From: Allolobophora icterica
Lineage: Eukaryota; Annelida; Clitellata; Crassiclitellata; Lumbricidae
NCBI GenBank assembly: GCA_963556255.1
Contig: OY744604.1
Span: 20,192,982-20,256,981 of the forward strand
Length of the DNA stretch: 64,000 nt
Direction: 5' to 3'
Shown here: piece after piece, positions 29,660-40,756 of the stretch
Layout: each line of letters opens with the position of its first letter
How positions within the stretch are numbered: position 1 is the first letter of the stretch
Position numbers and translations under genes: made by a program
The notes under the pieces: generated by a model
Databases searched by the model: none
What the model was told of the DNA's origin: nothing
Seen by the model: only the letters and a program-made list of their open reading frames with translations

Positions 29660-30115
29660 GAAATCAGGCGAATTTCTACAAGTCCAGATTTGGGCACAAT
29701 CAGGAAATCGACCAGCATAATTATTACACATACATCGCGCTTACCTTGGGTGCAGAAATGATTAACAATCGATAAGCAGAAATTATTTATTAAATCTATT
29801 TAAAATACACACGTTTTATTAGACTAAAAATGTAACGTGACCATGCATCTTACTTACGTCATTGTAGTAGATACTAGTAGCCACGAATAATTATAATGTC
29901 TAATTGGACCTGTGTGAATCATACAGTTAGGCCTACAGGCATACTATAAGTAGGCCTATAAGTAGTGTACGAATTTGAAAACACAGGCTAGGCTGTTAAT
30001 GCTAAAACCATGCAGTGTTGATAATTAATGAATATTTTCATAACGCTCTCGCGGACCCCTGCCATATCCTTCGCGGACCCCTCTTGGTCCGCGGACCACA
30101 GTTTGAAAAACTCTG
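29660..30115. mobile_element. Non-autonomous hAT element copy A, right half
   Basis: It matches copy B (about 35350-36131) and ends CGCGGACCACAGTTTGAA followed by AAACTCTG. The 8-bp duplication CTCTAAAA follows at 30116-30123. Confidence 0.8.
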
Positions 30116-30123
30116 CTCTAAAA

Positions 30124-30660
30124 CATGGCTTAAGCTGAATTATATTGGAAACACGGATTCTGTTTATCTCTGGGTTTCAGCAGAGCGCAACGGTCACGGA
30201 CCCGGTCGACTCGAGAGCCTTTTGATGCATGACGGTGCAGTGCCGACCAAACTAAGTCCACACAGAAGGAGAATCTTTAATATTTTTATCTCCTCGATTG
30301 TGAGCCAATGGAGCGTGTCCCTCACGTGATCGCTATAGGCTATGCGAATGTCATGCATGACTTGTACAGTAGACGCAAAATTACTGGCCTAGTCAGCTAG
30401 TTGGATCGTCCTAGTTGGATAGTACGTCAAGATGCCTCTAGCCTCTAGGCGTGAATAATCCGACTGTGACTCATTTTAGAGACTTTAGTCTCGGGCTATG
30501 GCGCGTATCCGTCCCGGGCATTAGCGCGCATCCGCCCCGGATAGGTGTAGACAGGGATCTGAACTGACGCGACACCCGTTCAAACGGTTAACGGTAGTTG
30601 AGGATCTCTCTCAATAAATGCACTGATAAGTGAGCAGGCCATAGGTCGATAGCGTGCATT
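30124..30660. other. Spacer, nothing firmly recognised
   Basis: An open frame to 30329 crosses the border of the hAT copy and is therefore not a single gene. No family is recognised in the part after the border. Confidence 0.4.
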
Positions 30661-30689
30661 TACATTTTACATTTACAATTAAAGACTGT

Positions 30690-31470
30690 GCTTTCTATCA
30701 GATTTCTCATTTTTACGATATGTTTAATGCTCGGAAAAACCGGTATAGGCCTATCTATAATAGAAAAGCCAGGTAAGTTTAAAACTGGTAAATTAACAGA
30801 TACGATTTGCAATAAAAGAGCCAGGTTTAGTTTATCTTTGAACTGAGCTCTTCGGTTCCGACAAAAATTACTTTTCCCAGTTGGATTAATTTGTGCATCG
30901 CATGTTTTAAAAAACTACAGGTAACCTCCAGCATAATGAATATCATGACCCCATGATCATAACGTTATTGATCTGCAAACATACCTGTAACGTAGGCGTC
31001 TTTGCAAACGGTGAACTGTTGTTATATAGGCCTAAGTAAATATGCCATGGCTGATATATGCATCTGGCAATAAAGTAGCCTAATTATTATTTAAACCAAA
31101 CGTATCTTACGCGGCAATTCTACACGATTGTAACATGTAGGGATCCGTTGAATGAAAACCAGCACTTGATAACGAGGCCTATTGGACATTACATTTGTGC
31201 TAAGAATATCATGGATTCAGTTATGCTCTTTAGAGCTTTGGATTAGCGTCAACTGCATAAGAAGTAGAAGAACATTCCTTAATTAAGCCAGCCTGAGAGG
31301 CTGCTATGATTAATCGTAATCGTAATGCTAAACTCCAATTTATAAAGAACTTTGTCAATCCCAGAATGAATCATGCAGTGGCTTAGCCGTTGAACTTTAA
31401 GATGAAACGTGTCCAGCGGCTTGTTCCGAATTCGTCTGTCAGCAGGGACTGACACGGGTAGCTACATTGG
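30690..31470. repeat. Dispersed repeat copy related to the region upstream of the CARD gene
   Basis: Blocks such as ATGATCATAACGTTATTG, CTTTGCAAACGGTGAACTG, CATTTGTGCTAAGAATATC and the GAATTCGTCTG segment align in order, with gaps, to 44370-45030. The start also resembles 42600-42780. No coding sequence is seen. It is either an old segmental duplication or two copies of one uncharacterised transposon. Confidence 0.6.
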
Positions 31471-31799
31471 GTAAACACCGCGTCAAGGCGCCCCTCCCCT
31501 CGCCTATCGATTATAATTTGACTGTGCGCCTCTGAATAAGCTTTCCCGCGACATCGCTGTTTTGGGCGTTGTAGAAACTTCGAGATTTCGATTTCGATTA
31601 CGAAGATGTGACGCCAAATTGTTCTTCATGGACCCTCCTCAACGTTGAATGAAAGCCGAAATTTAGCTCTGCGAGATCCTTCTCTACGACTCTAGTCCAA
31701 GTATTCCTAGATCGATCACGTGGTTTTCTGCAATCACTCGGGGACTTGTTCATGGCGCCTCTAGGGTAAAAGCGTGAAGCTTATCGAAGTGTATTCGTC
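31471..31799. other. Spacer with possible retroelement 3' sequence
   Basis: No gene is seen. Parts near 31680-31760 have the look of non-LTR 3' sequence, but I cannot show it. Confidence 0.3.
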
Positions 31800-32650
31800 G
31801 CATAAATATTACTGGCTTTGAATGTGGATACATTCTAAATTTTGCATCAGTGTAAGTCTGTTTGCAATAAACCACTTATTAACTTGAGCTAACTCAAGAT
31901 TTACTGTTTCCATAAGGGTTATCCAGGATTGGTTGGAGTAAAAAATATATGTATCGTCAGAAAATAAGGAAAATGAAGCACAGAAGATACTTTGGCCAAG
32001 TCATTAATGCATAATAGAAAGAGGAGTGGTCTTAAATTTGAGCCCTGGGGAACTCCAAAAGTGATGTGACCACTGACCAGGGTCAGAAAGTGCTCCGTTG
32101 CACATCACTGTTTTGGTACGATGCTCAAAATAACTATTAAATCACTTTATTTGAGTACCCCTAATGCCATACTTAATCATTTTCTTTAGTAGTATAGTGT
32201 GATCGACAGTATCGAAAGCTTTGGCTAGATCTATAAAGATCCCCACTGAATATTCATTGCTGTCAATAGCTTTCGAAATCCTGTCTTCCATATCCAGCAA
32301 TGCCATAAAGGTAGAATGACCCGGTTCTAAGCCGTGCTGAGAGGTATGAATCGTATTAGTCTTACTGATAAACGAGATAAGTCTATCGTACATATTTTTT
32401 TCTAGAAAAATTGCAAAGTATGGTAGGACTGATATTGGTCTATAGTTTACAAGGCTATATTTTCCCCCTTTTATAGACGGGAATTACTTTAGCAGTTTTT
32501 AACAGTTGTGGTACAATCCCATTACTTAGAGAGCTATTGATAATTTCTGTTAATAGCACAATAATTAAAGACAGATTAGGCAGGGCTATATAAGGATCGA
32601 TGTCGTCTAAACCTTTTGAATGAGTTTTTTAGATTAAGTCCGATTTTCAT
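31800..32650 (-). pseudogene. Non-LTR reverse transcriptase, inverted 5' piece of a twin-primed copy
   Basis: The minus strand encodes, from about 32393, a segment with QHGLEPGHSTFMALL and IDLAKAFDTVDHTILL, then a broken VPQGSNLRPLLF, SDDTYIF (the YADD box) and NKWFIANRLTL at the low-coordinate end. Several shifts separate the pieces. The rest of the protein continues on the opposite strand at 32680. Confidence 0.75.
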
Positions 32651-32679
32651 AAGTTTCTCAGGGGAGGTTAACATTAGCC

Positions 32680-33300
32680 CCAAGTAGAATCTACTAAATT
32701 CTTAGGAGTATTTGTAGATCAGCACCTAACCTGAAAACACACATAAATTACATCTCATTAAAAATAGCGGAGAATATTGGCATAATATCCAGAGTCGCAC
32801 ATTTGCTACCCAATGAAATTAGATAGAGTTTGTATTATACAATAATCCACCCATATCTTAGTTACTGTAACTTAATTTGGGCTTCCAGTTACGAATCCCG
32901 ACTTCAAAAAGTAATAATCTTGCAAAAGAAAGCTGCTAAAATGGACGAAGGACCTGGGTTGGATTCCCCGTTTGAGTATAGGCCTACTATATTTTCTCTC
33001 CTCTAGGATTTTTTACTCAGACAAGTACTCGAGGGGAACCTCATGTACAGCCACTAATCGAATTGACAATTGTCTTAAATGGGTATCACTGCCCAGCCGC
33101 CCCAGTGGGACTCTCATACCTTTGGCGACGCCCATTGCCACCAGTGACTATAACGACTCTGCTCTTGTATTTGTCCTTCTTACTTTTATTGCCATCTGAT
33201 TTGTATCTGAATTTAGTTGATAGCTGATTGTTATTGATTGTTATTGGTTACAGGGTGCAACAAAGATGATTGATTCATTGATTGATTGATTGATTGATTA
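32680..33300 (+). pseudogene. Non-LTR reverse transcriptase, 3' piece of the same copy
   Basis: The plus strand starts with ESTKFLGVFVDQHLT, the segment that directly follows the palm in CR1/Daphne-like elements. It continues with AENIGIISRVAHLLPNEI and a broken IIHPYLSYCNLIWASSYE. An untranslated region ends near 33255-33300 in a TTGATTGATTGA tail. The related minus-strand copy at 49240-50935 has the same order uninterrupted. Confidence 0.7.
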
Positions 33301-33582
33301 GTTGAAAAATTGCTGATTTTGTGAAAGTTTCGGTTCTTCCATTCGTCTGTGCGCGAAACAGTGGACCAATTAAAGGTCCGTTGCTCGGCCATTTTCAACA
33401 AACAAATCTAGAAATTAAGGAACTCGATTCTTAAAATTTGGAATGAAGGAATAATAAAAACTAGTGTTCATTTGCTTAGATAAGATTAATTATAATAAAC
33501 TGCAGAATTTATATTATCTACTTGACGGCAGCATATATAAACGGAAAGCATGTGGCGACAATCTTGATAGTCATGTGCCAGC
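33301..33582. other. Spacer, nothing recognised
   Basis: No gene or repeat found. Confidence 0.4.
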
Positions 33583-33584
33583 TA

Positions 33585-34594
33585 TACCCCGTGATCGATC
33601 GAGTCGAACTGCTACGATCGACTTGACTCGGCCGACGATCGACTCGATCGACTTTGTCGACTAGTCGACCTCTCGTCGACTCGATCGACTTGGCAAATAA
33701 ACTATCGACTTGGTCGACTTTGTCTACTTGGACTGTATCTCTGGGCCAGAGGCCCGGGAGCCATGGCGCCAAAGACCAAAGGTGCCAATTCTCAAACAAG
33801 TTTTGGCTCTGTAGCGCCGAGGCATGAGCATGCTCATACAACTTTTCGCTGGCGCTTTGTATTTGATGCTTGCTAACGTAGTTATTTACTTATTGTGCTA
33901 TAGACGCATTTCATGAATATGTAGGCCTAGTATTATAAACTTTTCCACTGACTGTAAAAAATGACAAAATATTCTTATTGGTTACATTGGATATAAAGTA
34001 TAATTCTATCCATCTTAGGTCTGTAGCGTACTTGCCTGAGGAGCCTGAGGTTAGCTCACGCAACTTTGAAACACTTTCCGAGCCACTGCTCTTGGCCAAA
34101 GTCGAAGCATTCAGTCCCGTCCTAACATACAGACATTCGAACGTTTTGAGATCGTCGTTACTGATGTAAAAATAACAACTATTTTTACATCATGCTGACT
34201 ACAGAGCTGAAATTTCCTCAAACTGGCGCATTTTAATCTTAATCTTTCGATTTTCACCGTAAAACTGTGAAAAAAAGTATCTGCAGCTTCCACTATACGA
34301 AATCATCAAGAGGCTCATAGTTTGCACTGAACTTCAAATCAGGTTATCACGGTAGTTGTTCGTTAACAAAACATTACGTAATCACAACATGTGAGTCATT
34401 TTGTGAAGTAGCAGCAAAAAATAGTAAGAAAATATTTCATAGTCGAGTCAAGTCGAGGAACAACGATCGACTCGACTTGTCAAAACATATGATCGACTCG
34501 ACTTGCAAGTCGATCGAGTTGAAGATTTTTCGACCGACTCGACTTGACCGAGTTTCGATCGACTTGATCGACTGACTCGATCGATCACGGGGTA
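33585..34594. mobile_element. MITE with TA duplication and GTCGA-rich arms
   Basis: The tips TACCCCGTGATCGATCGAGT and its inverted complement are near perfect. Each is followed by about 150 bp of GTCGACT/GATCGACT-type short repeats, inverted between the two sides. TA flanks both ends (33583-33584 and 34595-34596), as in Tc1/mariner-type insertion. The 700-bp interior has no transposase. Confidence 0.7.
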
Positions 34595-34689
34595 TAATGC
34601 CAGCCTTCTGTTGAATCCGGAATTTATGTGAAAACCATAGCCAGATTGACTGGCGGCGATCTTTTTTGACAGGTGGGGGACACGGGACA

Positions 34690-36565
34690 CATTTCAACTG
34701 ATCTAGATTTCAATCTTCTCTAGAATACTTTATGCATCTCCTGCCTCGTGGGGTTTTACTACTCAAAGTGACCGGGATAAACTATCTTCAATCATAAGAA
34801 GACTAATAAGAGGACATTACTTTCCTGAAGACAACCCTTCCAATGCTCAACTCTGTCACCTAGCTCAGAGGTTTTCAAACTTTTTGGACCAGGGACCCCT
34901 ATTTTTTCTAGGCATAGCTCGCGGACCCCCAGTATTTACAAAGCAAAATTTAGGCCCCTATTCTTAAAATTTAATAAAAATAACAGGCAGATAGACTATT
35001 TCCACAATACACGCTTGCTTATTTATGACGCTGAGGACTATTATAATATAAAAAGTAACACTAAATAAATTGTTATTAACTCCCTGCTATAACTATGGAA
35101 CACAGTCATTTTTTAAAGAAATGAATAACATCAGTTTCGACAAAAGCCACTAATGTCAGCGAGAGGGATGTGCTTGCTTTGCTTTGCAAAAACTGTCCGT
35201 AATTGGTGCTAGTTTGGATAGGCCTAAGCACTTTCTTACGTTTCAGAAAGTTATCCATAATACAAACAGCAAAATTATATAGTTAGCATATAACAGCGAA
35301 CGTGAACGAAATATGGATATGCTTTGCAAATCTCTGTATTATCGTTCATCTAAAGGCTAAAACCAGGCGAATTCCACAAATTTCTAATTCTACAATTCCA
35401 GAGTAGGCCTACACAATCCGGAAATAGACCAGCATATTGCAAATGAAGCCTTCACTGGAGGAACCACTGGAGTCCATTTTTGACATTTTTTAAAGCTAAC
35501 TATGTCTTGTACTACTTAATGCTAGGCTATAGACTATAGTAGAGCAAGTGTGTTTTTTCAGAAAACCCAAGTCAGTCCAGAGTTACAATTAGAAGAATAT
35601 ATAGCGTTTATGTAAAAACAACTAGCCTAGAGTCCTAGCTAGAGCTTCGGTGTTTCTTCCATGGAAAAAAACAATCAGGATCATATTCAGTGTTGATTTT
35701 CTAAATGAAACACTTGTAGACTTTCAAAGTTTGTTTTGTGAATATCTTAAACTTTTTTAAATGGAATCTAGTTGTAAGCCTACTTCTAGGCCCTATATTA
35801 AATTTTATAAAAACACACGTGTTATTAGGCTAGAAATGTAACGCGACCATAAGCCTACATCTTATTTACGTCACTGTAGGCCCTAGTACGCAAAGACTAA
35901 CTATCACCAGCATCACAAAACTGGTGTGATCGAATACCCAATTGGATCCTTGTGGATCATACAGTTACAGGCACACTATAAGTAGCGCATGACTTTGAAA
36001 ACACAGGCTGTTAATGATAAAACCATGCATACAGTGTTAAGCATCACATTATTTTCAGAACGCTCTCGCGGACCCCACCAAATCCTTCGCGGACCCCCAG
36101 GGGTCCGCGGACCACAGTTTGAAAAACTCTGACCTAGCTGATACCCGTCTCTTCTTAGCCATAAGATGCTTAAATACAATAAATAGTCATGTCCTTCATG
36201 GTTTATTGCCTCAGATTAAATCAACTGGATATCTGTTGCGCACCAGAGGCCATAATCTTAATTTACCCCATTCTGATAATCTGGTTAGAAAAGCTTTATT
36301 ATTAGGATGCTCTTTGATGTTGTTTAATTAGTAAAACTGCTAGCCATTTTAGATAATGGTTATAGTTTTAAATTTATCTATTATTATGATGCTTTTGATG
36401 TACTGTTATTAGCATAGAAATATTTAATTTTTTTAAATTTACACTCCTTTTGTCAAATATTATTATCTTCTTATTACTTCTATGTTTGTTTTGCATTTTT
36501 CTCTATACTTATCCACCAATATGCGGTTCGCTTTTGATTTTTCAATAAAGAATAATAATAGTCAA
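34690..36565 (+). pseudogene. Non-LTR reverse transcriptase C-terminus interrupted by hAT copy B
   Basis: Before the hAT copy the plus strand encodes SRILYASPAWGFTTQSDRDK and IRRLIRGHYFPEDNPSNAQL. After it the frame goes on with DTRLFLAIRCLNTINSHVLH, then LLPQIKSTGYLLRTRGHN and LPHSDNLVRKALLL before a stop at 36331. The piece matches the C-terminal domain of an I/Jockey-like ORF2. A 3' UTR ends with CAATAAAGAATAATAATAG near 36560. Confidence 0.65.
34866..36131. mobile_element. Non-autonomous hAT element copy B, complete
   Basis: It starts CAGAGGTTTTCAAAC and ends GTTTGAAAAACTCTG. Just inside are GGACCAGGGACCCC and its counterpart GGGGTCCGCGGACC. The perfect 8-bp duplication ACCTAGCT lies at 34858-34865 and 36132-36139. 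The interior (1266 bp in all) has no transposase. It is the reference for the split copy A. Confidence 0.9.
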
Positions 36566-37315
36566 AAAAGAGGTGAAAGGTATGCGCGAAACAAAACTTT
36601 TTCACCTTCTTCTGGTGTTTCTTCTAAATTTTATTTTAAATTTGGGGGTCGACTGTATGGTGTGTCCCCCCTCCCACTGTTAAAGATGGGGTCTTGTCCC
36701 TTTCGACCCCCGATATCGCCGCCCATGGCCAGATTGCCATCAGCATTCCGTAGGCCGTTACTCCAAGTAGCCTATATCTTTGATGAGTCGTAGGTGGCAG
36801 CGGTCATTCGCATTCGTTAAGCTCGTGTGTATTCCTCTATTTTATTCTATTCTTAGCCGACATTTAGTTGTAATTTGTAATTGCTTTGTATTTTGATGGT
36901 TGTCTTTCTGGATTATATTTTTGTAAAAATTCATACGATATTTCAGTGTATTTTACAACGTTACTGTGGATATAAGCGTGGAATCGAGGCTACTGGGTCT
37001 GCGCCGGACAGGGCCTTCACTGACCCCTTGCACCTGCGTATAAACTCATTATTAAAAAATTGTTGTATGGCAGCAACCTTTACAAGAAGGTAAGCAGCCC
37101 CACATCTTCTTCTGTTCCGTTTTCTTGTCCAAGTGATAAAGGAAACCTTAGTAGGTTAGCAGTCTTTTACCTTTCTCGGACTCCAAAAAATTGTACAACC
37201 ATTTCTGTGAGCGACACTACATGTATAATACTTTTTTTCCGGAAAATGTTTAGATAACTTTTTAAACTTTCCGTTCGTGAATTTTTATATTATGCTTAAT
37301 AGTGTGGTCTTAGTT
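36566..37315. other. Spacer, nothing firmly recognised
   Basis: It contains a GC-richer block near 36640-36790 (GTGTCCCCCCTCCC and GACCCCCGATATCGCC) of unknown origin. No gene is seen. Confidence 0.4.
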
Positions 37316-37325
37316 TACCTGTTAT

Positions 37326-40300
37326 TCTTCTTTATGTTCTCTGCCCATTGGCAGGTTCGTATGACCAATGACGCCATCGTTCTCTGTCTTGTGCTCTTCT
37401 CTTCAGTCCACTGTATCCTTCTTCTTTTGTCATCATCCAGTCTAGCAGCATTGCCCTCGGTCTTCCTCGCGTCTTTCTCCCCTCCATCCTTCCCTCCATG
37501 ATGTCTCTTAGCAGTGTCTCACTCCTTAGGATGTGCCCGATCCATTTCCTTTGTCGTCCGCGTATAGTACTTATGAGTGATCTTTGTTCTTCTACCATTT
37601 GCAGGATTTCCTCGTTCGTCCTCCGTTCCACCCAGCTAACTCTCTCCATTCTGCGCCACACCCACATCTCGAAGGCCTCCAATCTTTTTATGTCGTCCTT
37701 CCTCATTGTCCATGTCTCGGAGCCGTACAGCACCACACTCCACACCAGTGTCTTCACCATTCTCTTCTTTAGATTCTTGCTTAAGGTTCCTCTCATCAGC
37801 TCTCCTCTTTTGTAAAATGCATCTTTTCCCATGGATATTCTTCTTTTTATTTCCTCGTGGCATCTTGCATCGTCTGTGATCACACTTCCTAGATAGCAAA
37901 ACTTCTCCACCTGTTCTATTTCTTGTCCGTTTAGTGTGATCTTTATTGTTTGTGGTATTATACCGCTTCTCTTGTTTATCTTCATTACCTTTGTCTTCTT
38001 TACGTTTATTTTCATTTCATATTCCAGTGATACCGTATTTAGACGATCCATCATCCTTTGTAAGCCCTCCTGGCTAGTTGCCAGCATCGCCTGGTCATCT
38101 GCAAATCTCAATGCCTTCACCCTTCTTCCTCCTACCTTTATCCCCTCCTCCATATCGTCTAGCGTTTCTCTTATGATCTCTTCTATATAGATGTTGAATA
38201 GGATTGGTGACAGTGGGCATCCTTGTCTTACCCCTCTTCCTATTTTTCCTGGTTCTGAGTACTCTCCATCAACTCTTATTTTCACTCTTTGTCCCATGTA
38301 TAGATTACCTATCAATCTTCTTTCTCTCCAATCCACCCCTTTTCTTCTCAGTATTCCCATTAGCTTTCTCCAGTCTACTCTGTCGAAAGCTTTTTCATAG
38401 TCGACGAAGCAGATATATATGTCTTGGTCATGTTGGATGCTTCTTTCTGCTATTATCCTCAATGCTGCTATCGCATCTCTTGTCCCCTTTCCCTTTCTAA
38501 ACCCATATTGGTCCTCTCCCAAGCAATTTTCTGCTTCCGCCTTTGTCTGCAGTCTCTTTGTTATAATTCTTAGCAGGATTTTTGATGCATGTGTCAGAAG
38601 GCTTATCGTGCGATGGTCTTCGCAATTTGTTGCATTCTGCTTCTTCTGTATTGGTATAATTATTGTCTGCAGAAAGTCCTTTGGCCATTCTCCCGTGTTG
38701 TAGATGTCCCGGCATAGTTGCACCACCTCGCTCATTGCCTTCTCTCCAAGATTTCTGAGTATTTCTATTGGGATGTTGTCAATTCCTTCCGACTTCCCAT
38801 TCTTCATGTCCTTAATTGCAGCCAAGACCTCCTCTCTCATCACCTCCGGACCCATGCCGTCCTCCACCTGTGTTTCTTCCTGCTTCCGTTCTTGTTTCCT
38901 CATTTCTTCCTCGATGCTTCCACTTCCTGTATATAATTCCTCCACATATTCCTTCCATCTTTCCCTTATATCATCTGCGTCCTCCAGTAGTCTGCCGTCC
39001 TTGCTCTTGATTGCACCTCCTCTTCCTGTATTTTGCTTCTTGCTTAGTGATTTTATTTTACCGTACACCAAATCGCTTCGCCCCTGTTCCTGCAGGAGTT
39101 CCAGTTCTCTGCACTGCTCCTCCCACCACATTTCTCTTGCTTTATCCGTTGTTCTTCTCAGCTGGTTGTTAAGTCTTCTATATTCCTGTTTAGCCTCCTC
39201 TGTACTTTGATGTTTCCATTTTCTTCTCTCCTCCATGTCTTTTATCATCTCTGTTGTTATCCATGGTTTACGTGGTTCGTTTCCCTTTTGGAATCCTATC
39301 GTTTCAGTCGCCTCTTTCATCAATGCCTCTTTTAGGTTCGTCCACCTCTCTTCTGTTTTTGTTCCCTCTTTTAGATTTTCTACTTTTTCCTCTAGGTTCT
39401 TCGATACTTCTCCCATCTTTGTTTTTATCATTTCTTTGTTCCACTTCATTTTCTTCACTCTTTTCTTTTTGATGAACTTAAGTTGTAGGCTCACTGTCAT
39501 AGCTACCATGTTATGGTCTGTATCTGCATCTGCCCCGGGAAGGGCTCTCGCATTCTTCACACTATTTCTGTACCTCTGCCTTACCATTATGTAATCCAGC
39601 TGGTATTTTTCTCTGTCTCCTGGTGATTTCCACGTGTACCTTCGTCTTTTTTCCTGCTGGAACCATGTGTTCGTTATTACCAGTCTTTGCCTTTTGCAGA
39701 ATTCCATTAATTTCTCTCCTCTCTCATTTCTCTTCCCCAATCCGAATTTCCCTATTATACCTTCCTGTTCGCCCTCTCCCACTACTGCATTCCAGTCTCC
39801 CATTACTATCACATAATCCGTACCTTTGATGTCTTCTAATCCTCTCTCTATTTTCTCATACATGTCATCCACCTCCTCTTCCTTATGCGCCGACGTAGGC
39901 ATATACACCTGTACTATTGTTATGTCTACTGGGTGTGCATGTATTGATACTATTATCATCCTATCTTCGACTCTTTCTATTTTCGTCACACATTTGGCTG
40001 TTTTTTCTGACAGAAGAATTGCTACCCCGTTTTGTCCCTTGTCTCCTCCAGTGTGGACAACCCTATAGCCATCGCTCACGAAATCTCCTCCCTCCTTCCA
40101 TCTTACCTCTGCCAAACCTAGTATGTCAAGCTGCGCTCTTCTCATTTCTCCTATGACGTTCGCGAGCTTTCCTGGTCTTGCCATTGTTCTTATGTTCCAG
40201 GTCCCTATTTTTAGCCTTTCCTTTTCCGTCTCCGTCCCTATTTTGAAGGTTTTCGCTTGTTGACGACCGAGGAAGCCTTGTCTTCCCCTGCCGAACGCGA

Positions 40301-40637
40301 CTCTCCCCAATGTCTGGTTTGAATCGTTAACGTTGTTATCTGAATTTCTTATTGTCGTCATTTTTCATTTTACTCGGGATGAGATAGGGAGGTGGTTTCC
40401 CGTTGCCTTCCTCCCGGTGTTTTTATCGGGAGACACCATCTCTCTGCGTCGGTACCGTTGATCGTCCGTCCTTCGGTTTCTTCACCCATGGGGCACACGC
40501 TTATACCGGCGTGTACTCGGTCGTCCACCACGTACTTCGTTTCCAACAGGGGGGCCACGTGAAGGCGACGTGGTGGACATTTGAGCAGCAGAGGCTTTTT
40601 GAGTCGCTTGCTTGCCCCCTTTCCACCCCTCATAGCA
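37326..40637 (-). mobile_element. Full-length RTE-clade non-LTR retrotransposon
   Basis: The 10-bp duplication TACCTGTTAT lies at 37316-37325 and 40638-40647. Between them lies a minus-strand element of 3312 bp with a GC-rich 5' UTR of about 276 bp (containing AAGGCAACGGGAAACCACC), one intact frame and almost no 3' UTR. A long exact duplication and an open frame indicate a recent, complete insertion. Confidence 0.92.
37332..40361 (-). CDS. RTE-type endonuclease-reverse transcriptase (ORF2)
   Basis: A single 1009-codon frame from the ATG at 40359-40361. Residues about 50-290 form an apurinic-type endonuclease: [27 protein letters not shown] near 188, then TDHNMV near 284. Residues about 530-800 are the reverse transcriptase, with [33 protein letters not shown] and the catalytic FADDQAML near 752. 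The C-terminal part has [21 protein letters not shown] and [10 protein letters not shown], the usual tail of RTE-clade proteins. The protein nicks target DNA and primes cDNA synthesis from the nick. No stop or shift is seen, so it may be active. Confidence 0.93.
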   Translation of the reverse strand: MTTIRNSDNNVNDSNQTLGRVAFGRGRQGFLGRQQAKTFKIGTETEKERLKIGTWNIRTMARPGKLANVIGEMRRAQLDILGLAEVRWKEGGDFVSDGYRVVHTGGDKGQNGVAILLSEKTAKCVTKIERVEDRMIIVSIHAHPVDITIVQVYMPTSAHKEEEVDDMYEKIERGLEDIKGTDYVIVMGDWNAVVGEGEQEGIIGKFGLGKRNERGEKLMEFCKRQRLVITNTWFQQEKRRRYTWKSPGDREKYQLDYIMVRQRYRNSVKNARALPGADADTDHNMVAMTVSLQLKFIKKKRVKKMKWNKEMIKTKMGEVSKNLEEKVENLKEGTKTEERWTNLKEALMKEATETIGFQKGNEPRKPWITTEMIKDMEERRKWKHQSTEEAKQEYRRLNNQLRRTTDKAREMWWEEQCRELELLQEQGRSDLVYGKIKSLSKKQNTGRGGAIKSKDGRLLEDADDIRERWKEYVEELYTGSGSIEEEMRKQERKQEETQVEDGMGPEVMREEVLAAIKDMKNGKSEGIDNIPIEILRNLGEKAMSEVVQLCRDIYNTGEWPKDFLQTIIIPIQKKQNATNCEDHRTISLLTHASKILLRIITKRLQTKAEAENCLGEDQYGFRKGKGTRDAIAALRIIAERSIQHDQDIYICFVDYEKAFDRVDWRKLMGILRRKGVDWRERRLIGNLYMGQRVKIRVDGEYSEPGKIGRGVRQGCPLSPILFNIYIEEIIRETLDDMEEGIKVGGRRVKALRFADDQAMLATSQEGLQRMMDRLNTVSLEYEMKINVKKTKVMKINKRSGIIPQTIKITLNGQEIEQVEKFCYLGSVITDDARCHEEIKRRISMGKDAFYKRGELMRGTLSKNLKKRMVKTLVWSVVLYGSETWTMRKDDIKRLEAFEMWVWRRMERVSWVERRTNEEILQMVEEQRSLISTIRGRQRKWIGHILRSETLLRDIMEGRMEGRKTRGRPRAMLLDWMMTKEEGYSGLKRRAQDRERWRHWSYEPANGQRT

Positions 40638-40756
40638 TACCTGTTATAGCATGATTAAATTTGATTGCAATTTAAGTTTGAATAAAAATGTTAAATAATC
40701 TCCTAATTGTCCGCCCCAAATTGTCCGTCTCCGAATTGCCCACTTTAAACACCAGA
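40638..40756. other. Spacer with short fold-back-like motifs
   Basis: AATTGTCCGCCCC, AATTGTCCGTCTCC and AATTGCCCACTTT at 40705-40745 resemble the arm repeats of the fold-back element at 2904-3779. No second arm is found nearby. Confidence 0.4.

Noticed and set aside
30015..30329. 104-codon frame on the plus strand
   Set aside because: It crosses the right tip and target duplication of hAT copy A, so it mixes two unrelated sequences.
32943..32975. tRNA B-box-like GGGTTGGATTCCCC
   Set aside because: No A box at the right distance and no cloverleaf, so neither a tRNA gene nor a SINE is supported.
37498..40156. Many plus-strand frames rich in Leu, Ser and Phe
   Set aside because: Antisense shadows of the intact RTE gene on the minus strand.
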